Shown: positions 5,727-6,367 of the stretch, piece after piece | How the letters are laid out: each line of letters opens with the position of its first letter | Numbering within the stretch: position 1 is the first letter of the stretch | NCBI GenBank assembly: GCA_913009285.1 | Contig: CAJVYE010000067.1 | Location: 1-6,367, forward strand | DNA from: an uncultured Nitrospirota bacterium | GTDB taxonomy: Bacteria > Nitrospinota > Nitrospinia > SZUA-224 | Length of the DNA: 6,367 nucleotides | Direction: 5' to 3' | Program-made: the position numbers and the translations under genes | The notes under the pieces: model-generated | The model's database searches: none | Seen by the model: only the letters and a program-made list of their open reading frames with translations | What the model was told of the DNA's origin: nothing

Positions 5727-6144
5727 CTACATCCGGGGTTATTATCCTGGTCACGGTCTTTTTGGCTATTATTGTACCGGCGTCTTCGACTGTTCCTGTT
5801 GAGGTGATGACTATATCGGTTAATGGATCAAGAAGTAAGGCCTTTGTATTATAAAAGCCATTGCCAAATCTCTTATTTGTGAATATATCGCCCCTTAGTG
5901 ATGTGTTTTTCATCAATTCAAAGAGTGTATGCTGGACCCCTGCCTCGGCGATATATAATGCATCCTGTTTCTTAAGCTGGTTGGGTGATGCCGAAATATT
6001 TATCCCGCTGCGTCTGTTCATAGCGATCCCTATCATAATCAGGAGGCTGGTCATGATTATTACAGTCACCATGGCTATCCCGCTCTGAGGATTTTCGATT
6101 TTCGATTTTCGATTTTCGATTTGTTTATTCGTGAAACTATTCAT
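5689..6144 (-). CDS. PilX-like minor pilin N-terminal part (frame broken at poly-G)
   Basis: The N-terminus of a type IV pilus PilX-type protein, 151 aa as assembled. Residues 1-21 are a basic leader; 22-42 are a membrane/pilin helix (GIAMVTVIIMTSLLIMIGIAM) with the GxAxV start seen in PilX proteins. These are followed by ALYIAEAGVQHTLFEL, the AEAG signature of the PilX family. The leader is partly encoded by 7-bp repeats, giving the odd KQIENRKSKIENPQ. After DVGGGG (residues 138-143) the frame runs into EFKNSYSR and stops at 5689-5691, whereas the neighbouring frame continues with a DNRLRE domain. The product would be a pilin-like subunit assembled by the pilMNOPQ machine downstream. The ATG at 6142-6144 is supported by AAAAGGGG (6151-6158), 6 nt upstream. 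The next in-frame ATG (6070-6072) lies inside the helix. Confidence 0.82.
   Translation of the reverse strand: MNSFTNKQIENRKSKIENPQSGIAMVTVIIMTSLLIMIGIAMNRRSGINISASPNQLKKQDALYIAEAGVQHTLFELMKNTSLRGDIFTNKRFGNGFYNTKALLLDPLTDIVITSTGTVEDAGTIIAKKTVTRIITPDVGGGGEFKNSYSR
5717..5727. repeat. Homopolymer C11 (G11 in the gene) at a frame break
   Basis: Eleven C residues lie exactly where the PilX-like frame and the DNRLRE frame change over. With G11, as assembled, the protein stops at residue 151. With G10 or G13 the two parts join (337 aa for G10). With G12 it stops within three codons after the glycines. This behaves like a slipped-strand switch with one open and two closed states, but runs this long are also prone to sequencing and assembly error. 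Confidence 0.9.
6091..6118. repeat. Heptamer tandem repeat ATTTTCG x4 in the leader of the PilX-like gene
   Basis: Four exact copies of ATTTTCG lie 26-53 nt inside the coding sequence. Because 7 is not a multiple of 3, gain or loss of one or two units shifts the frame, and only changes of three units keep it. The repeats encode the leader residues around IENRKSKIEN. Confidence 0.92.
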
Positions 6145-6161
6145 AGCAAACCCCTTTTAAA

Positions 6162-6182
6162 ATTTTCAATTTTCGATTGACA
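6162..6182. repeat. Degenerate heptamers upstream of the PilX-like start
   Basis: ATTTTCA, ATTTTCG and ATTGACA follow one another with the same 7-nt period as the in-gene array. They stop 3 nt before the ribosome binding site (6151-6158), so heptamer blocks lie on both sides of the start codon. Confidence 0.7.
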
Positions 6183-6205
6183 ATTTAATTCTTTCACCTG
6201 AAAAT

Positions 6206-6288
6206 ATTCCCCCTCACCCTAACCCTCTCCCCCTGGGGTGTGGGGACTGGTAATTGACTCCCTCCCCCTTGATGCGGGAGGGTAGGGG
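6206..6288. repeat. C/G-run palindromic repeats in the upstream non-coding region
   Basis: The gap 6145-6288 holds no gene. From 6206 it consists of C-runs (CCCCCTCACCCTAACCCTC) followed by G-runs at 6235-6246, then a second unit from about 6257 (CTCCCTCCCCC, centre TTGATGC, GGGAGGG) that is cut by the adapter at 6289. The left edge has CTTTCACCTGAAAAT (6191-6205), identical to the edge of the 2551-2628 element. The type is the dispersed C-run palindrome found elsewhere in this window, but the arms pair less perfectly here. Confidence 0.65.
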
Positions 6289-6346
6289 AGATCGGAAGAG
6301 CGTCGTGTATGTAAAGAGTGTAGATCTCGGTGGTCGCCGTATCATT
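6289..6346. other. Illumina P5/TruSeq adapter read-through (not genomic)
   Basis: Starting at AGATCGGAAGAGCG and ending GTCGCCGTATCATT, this 58-nt block matches the reverse complement of the standard Illumina P5 universal adapter along its whole length. From memory it differs only at 6310 and 6312 (T instead of G). It is library contamination left at the contig end. Confidence 0.97.
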
Positions 6347-6367
6347 AAATCAAAACAGCACCATGTT
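6347..6367. other. Untrusted 21-nt tail beyond the adapter
   Basis: These bases follow the complete adapter, so they are either read noise past the end of the library molecule or an unrelated fragment joined in assembly. Nothing recognisable is present. Confidence 0.8.

Noticed and set aside
6155..6183. Possible promoter for the PilX-like gene: TTGTCA (6178-6183) and TTAAAA (6155-6160) with a 17-nt spacer, minus strand
   Set aside because: The -10 is poor, overlaps the ribosome binding site, and would leave almost no leader; the TTGTCA arises from the heptamer repeats.

Overview
The window looks like one assembled contig (6367 bp) from an uncultured Gram-negative bacterium. A secretin shows there is an outer membrane. 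The DNA is moderately AT-rich and carries many C/G-run palindromes between and inside genes. That habit suggests an anaerobic environmental lineage such as Nitrospirota or Desulfobacterota, but this is an impression and not a placement. Both ends are compromised: the left end cuts into a gene, and the right end reads into a 58-nt Illumina library adapter (6289-6346) that is not genomic.

Layout. A plus-strand fragment (20-598) is the C-terminal part of a PflX/COG1313-type radical SAM protein. It converges, with a 7-nt gap, on a minus-strand type IV pilus alignment operon in the standard order pilM (5080-3932), pilN (3950-3267), pilO (3147-2626), pilP (2538-1999), pilQ (2015-606). Upstream of pilM, in the same direction, is a minor-pilin-like gene (6144-5130). 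It has a PilX-type N-terminus and a DNRLRE-type beta domain, and its frame is broken at a run of 11 C (poly-G in the gene).

How the genes work together. PilM (cytoplasm) docks on the N-terminal tail of PilN. PilN and PilO form the inner-membrane coiled-coil pair, the PilP-like protein bridges the periplasm, and PilQ is the outer-membrane channel. The PilX/DNRLRE protein would be exported through this machine as a minor pilin or pilus-tip component.

Most notable. (1) The poly-G tract, together with 7-bp tandem repeats around the start codon, makes the PilX/DNRLRE gene a candidate phase-variable locus; an assembly error in the tract is the competing explanation. (2) A palindromic element sits in-frame inside pilQ, flanked by 9-bp direct repeats exactly 63 bp apart, and looks like a peptide-coding mobile palindrome. 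(3) pilO is bracketed by two strong hairpins in an operon whose other Pil junctions overlap. (4) PilM has a degenerate nucleotide-binding signature, and the PilP-like protein has no cysteine, so it cannot be a lipoprotein.
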